A DNA stretch of 64,000 bases from Tetmemena sp. SeJ-2015 (lineage: Eukaryota > Ciliophora > Spirotrichea > Sporadotrichida > Oxytrichidae). The stretch covers positions 1 through 64,000 of the forward strand of contig JAJKFJ010020904.1 of assembly GCA_027382625.1 (NCBI GenBank), given 5' to 3'. This document shows positions 62,702 through 64,000 of the stretch, piece by piece. A model generated the notes under the pieces. That model saw nothing but the letters and a program-made list of their open reading frames with translations, was not told the origin of the DNA and made no database searches. Positions within the stretch are counted from its first letter, which is position 1, and each line of letters starts with the position of its first letter. The translations under genes and the position numbers were made by a program.

Positions 62702-63881
62702 TCAGCAGCTGAAAAACGCTGCATAGAAATCTCTGTCTCCCCTCATATCATTTATTTCTTGCCATTTAAAGCGCTGGAACTCTAGTTACATAGATTGATA
62801 TTCCTTTAGTTGATTCTATAACAAATCCATGTGAGCCTCAAGTTTCTTTGAGCGCTCATAAGTTTGGGTTCTCAAGGCATAAGTATCTTCAAGAATTGAT
62901 CGTAGATACTTTCTGTCACTGTCGGAAAGGCTGACATTCCCAAGCTGCTGATATAGAGAGTCTATCTCTAAAGACAACTCGTGAATCATTTAAGATAGCT
63001 TGGAAGATTTCTGGCCCAACAAGTCCAAAACCTCAACTTAAATTTTAATTTCTTCCCAAGTATCAGTATGATGGATTGGTTTAACTTTGGACAACTGAAA
63101 GGATTAAGCTGAGTCTTGTGAGATAACTTATCTATCAGCTTGTTCAGAAATACCTCTATTAGCATTTTAGATGCTCAATTGATGGCTAAGTGGAACTCTT
63201 GGAGCGTATTGAGGGATATTTGAGGGAGCCTAATCAGAATCAGCGTACTCTGTCATCTTGATAGGGCGAGAAAAGCTGTGTACTGGAGCGATTACTGACC
63301 CTTCATCAGATGGATGTTAGAAAAATAACAACATATCTTCATTAAATTAAGTGTCCAACTTATTAATTTAATGTGGAGATTAAGTCTAGTCTTTAACTCT
63401 AACTGATTTGAATGCTGATTGCTGAGGAAAAGCTTGAGAAGCTTGGACTAGACTTGCTTAATCTTGATGAAGAACTTTATTATTGGCAAGAGATGAAGGG
63501 GGGTACCAAACTACTCCATTTAGAACCTTAAATCTAGAATCATAGCTTTAGTTTGCAAAAGAAACCGAGGATTATCTCAAAGAAGGCACATTTATTTTAG
63601 ACTGGTGATCGTGAGAATAGAGTGCCGAAAAACTGCGAAGTTGATTATCTTGCACAGCAGGAGGAATTGAAGTAGATAGAGAACTTTATTGCACAATACT
63701 TGAAGCTTGGTTGGGAAGCGCTCTCTATTCTTCTCTTGTGCCCGTCTAAAATTGGCTGTTAGCTCTATTATATCTGAGAATTTAATAAAAAAGAGAATTA
63801 GATTAGATATTAAAATAAAATAGAATAAAATCGTGACTGTTGAGGCGTGTCAGAATAATTGGAAATCTTTCGATTCTGCAT
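62702..63881 (-). CDS. Ser/Gln-rich protein with C-terminal coiled coil
   Basis: Minus strand, ATG at 63881 (MQNRKISNYSDTPQQ). An AT-rich intron-like gap follows to about 63785, then a continuous frame: IIELTANFRRAQEEQRALPN, SALYSHDHQSKINVPSLRQS, MTEYADSDQAPSNIPQYAPR. It ends in a coiled coil (LLGQKSSKLSQMIHELSLEI, EDTYALRTQTYERSKKLEAH, MDLLQNQLKEYQSMQLEFQR) at TGA 62702-62704. The N-terminal half is disordered. Such proteins are common in cilia and cortex, but no family was recognised. Apart from the first intron the frame is clean. Confidence 0.7.
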
Positions 63882-64000
63882 GAAATTATTAGAAAGTTTC
63901 ATCCTGATAACTTTTATGAGGGAGAACTAAGTAAATACGTATAAGATACACATTCTTAAAATAATTAAATGATAGAATGTCTTCTTGAATGCGCGTTACA
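63882..64000. other. Upstream flank of the last gene
   Basis: Short AT-rich end of the window. It should contain the promoter of the minus-strand gene, but no element was recognised. Confidence 0.3.

Overview
The window looks like germline (micronuclear) DNA of a spirotrich ciliate, most likely a hypotrich of the Oxytricha/Stylonychia/Tetmemena kind. Three lines of evidence support this. (1) TAA and TAG must be read as glutamine and only TGA as stop. Long genes are open only under that code, and TAG falls on conserved Gln positions, for example the VDEACQ box of the SEN1-like helicase. (2) Introns are tiny (23-47 nt, GT...AG, AT-rich). (3) Several genes are cut into blocks that lie in the wrong order or on the wrong strand. 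Each junction carries a short repeat (pointer) that restores order and reading frame when one copy is kept. That is the signature of macronuclear-destined segments (MDS) and internal eliminated sequences (IES). The species and the micronuclear assignment are inferences; the code, introns and pointers are seen directly.

Layout: 0.15-3 kb, C-terminal part of a large membrane protein (+). 3-5.5 kb, AT-rich DNA with one orphan coding segment. 5.5-13.1 kb, a full paralogue of the first gene with a Thr-rich linker (+). 13.3-15.4 kb, a coiled-coil protein (+). 15.6-17.64 kb, first third of a POLQ/HELQ-type helicase (+). 17.8-20 kb, a GC-richer unknown ORF and a 1.1 kb TTA microsatellite. 19.85-22.1 kb, a charged protein (+). 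22.1-29.4 kb, two adjoining propeller/ankyrin/membrane, ion-channel-like loci (+). 29.7-37.3 kb, three minus-strand genes (an acylated MGCC protein, a Gln-rich protein, a coiled-coil protein). 37.4-38.06 kb, last third of the helicase (-). 38.9-44 kb, an uninterrupted SEN1-like helicase (+). 44.2-45.2 kb, middle third of the POLQ/HELQ-type helicase (-). 45.3-47.9 kb, an RS-rich RNA-binding protein (+). 48.1-52.1 kb, a scrambled adenylate kinase 7 gene (+). 52.4-54 kb, a BT1 transporter (+). 54.4-55.6 kb, a cyclin (-). 55.9 kb, a GC-rich palindrome/G-quadruplex island. 56.8-58.6 kb, an EF-hand protein and a four-pass acidic-tail protein (-). 58.9-61.9 kb, acidic Ser-rich nuclear-type genes on both strands. 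62.7-63.9 kb, a coiled-coil protein (-).

The main results are two scrambled genes. The POLQ/HELQ-type helicase is spread over almost 30 kb as block 1 (+), block 3 (-), block 2 (-). Blocks 1 and 2 share an inverted 12-bp pointer that joins them exactly between the motif VI approach and the QMIGRAGR motif. The adenylate kinase 7 gene has blocks in the order 1-3-2-4, with three successive 9-bp pointers. Ordinary short IESs (20-90 bp, pointers of 3-6 bp) also interrupt these and other genes. Scattered single-base frameshifts in homopolymers look like assembly errors and blur exact exon ends, so coordinates of frame-shifted genes are approximate.
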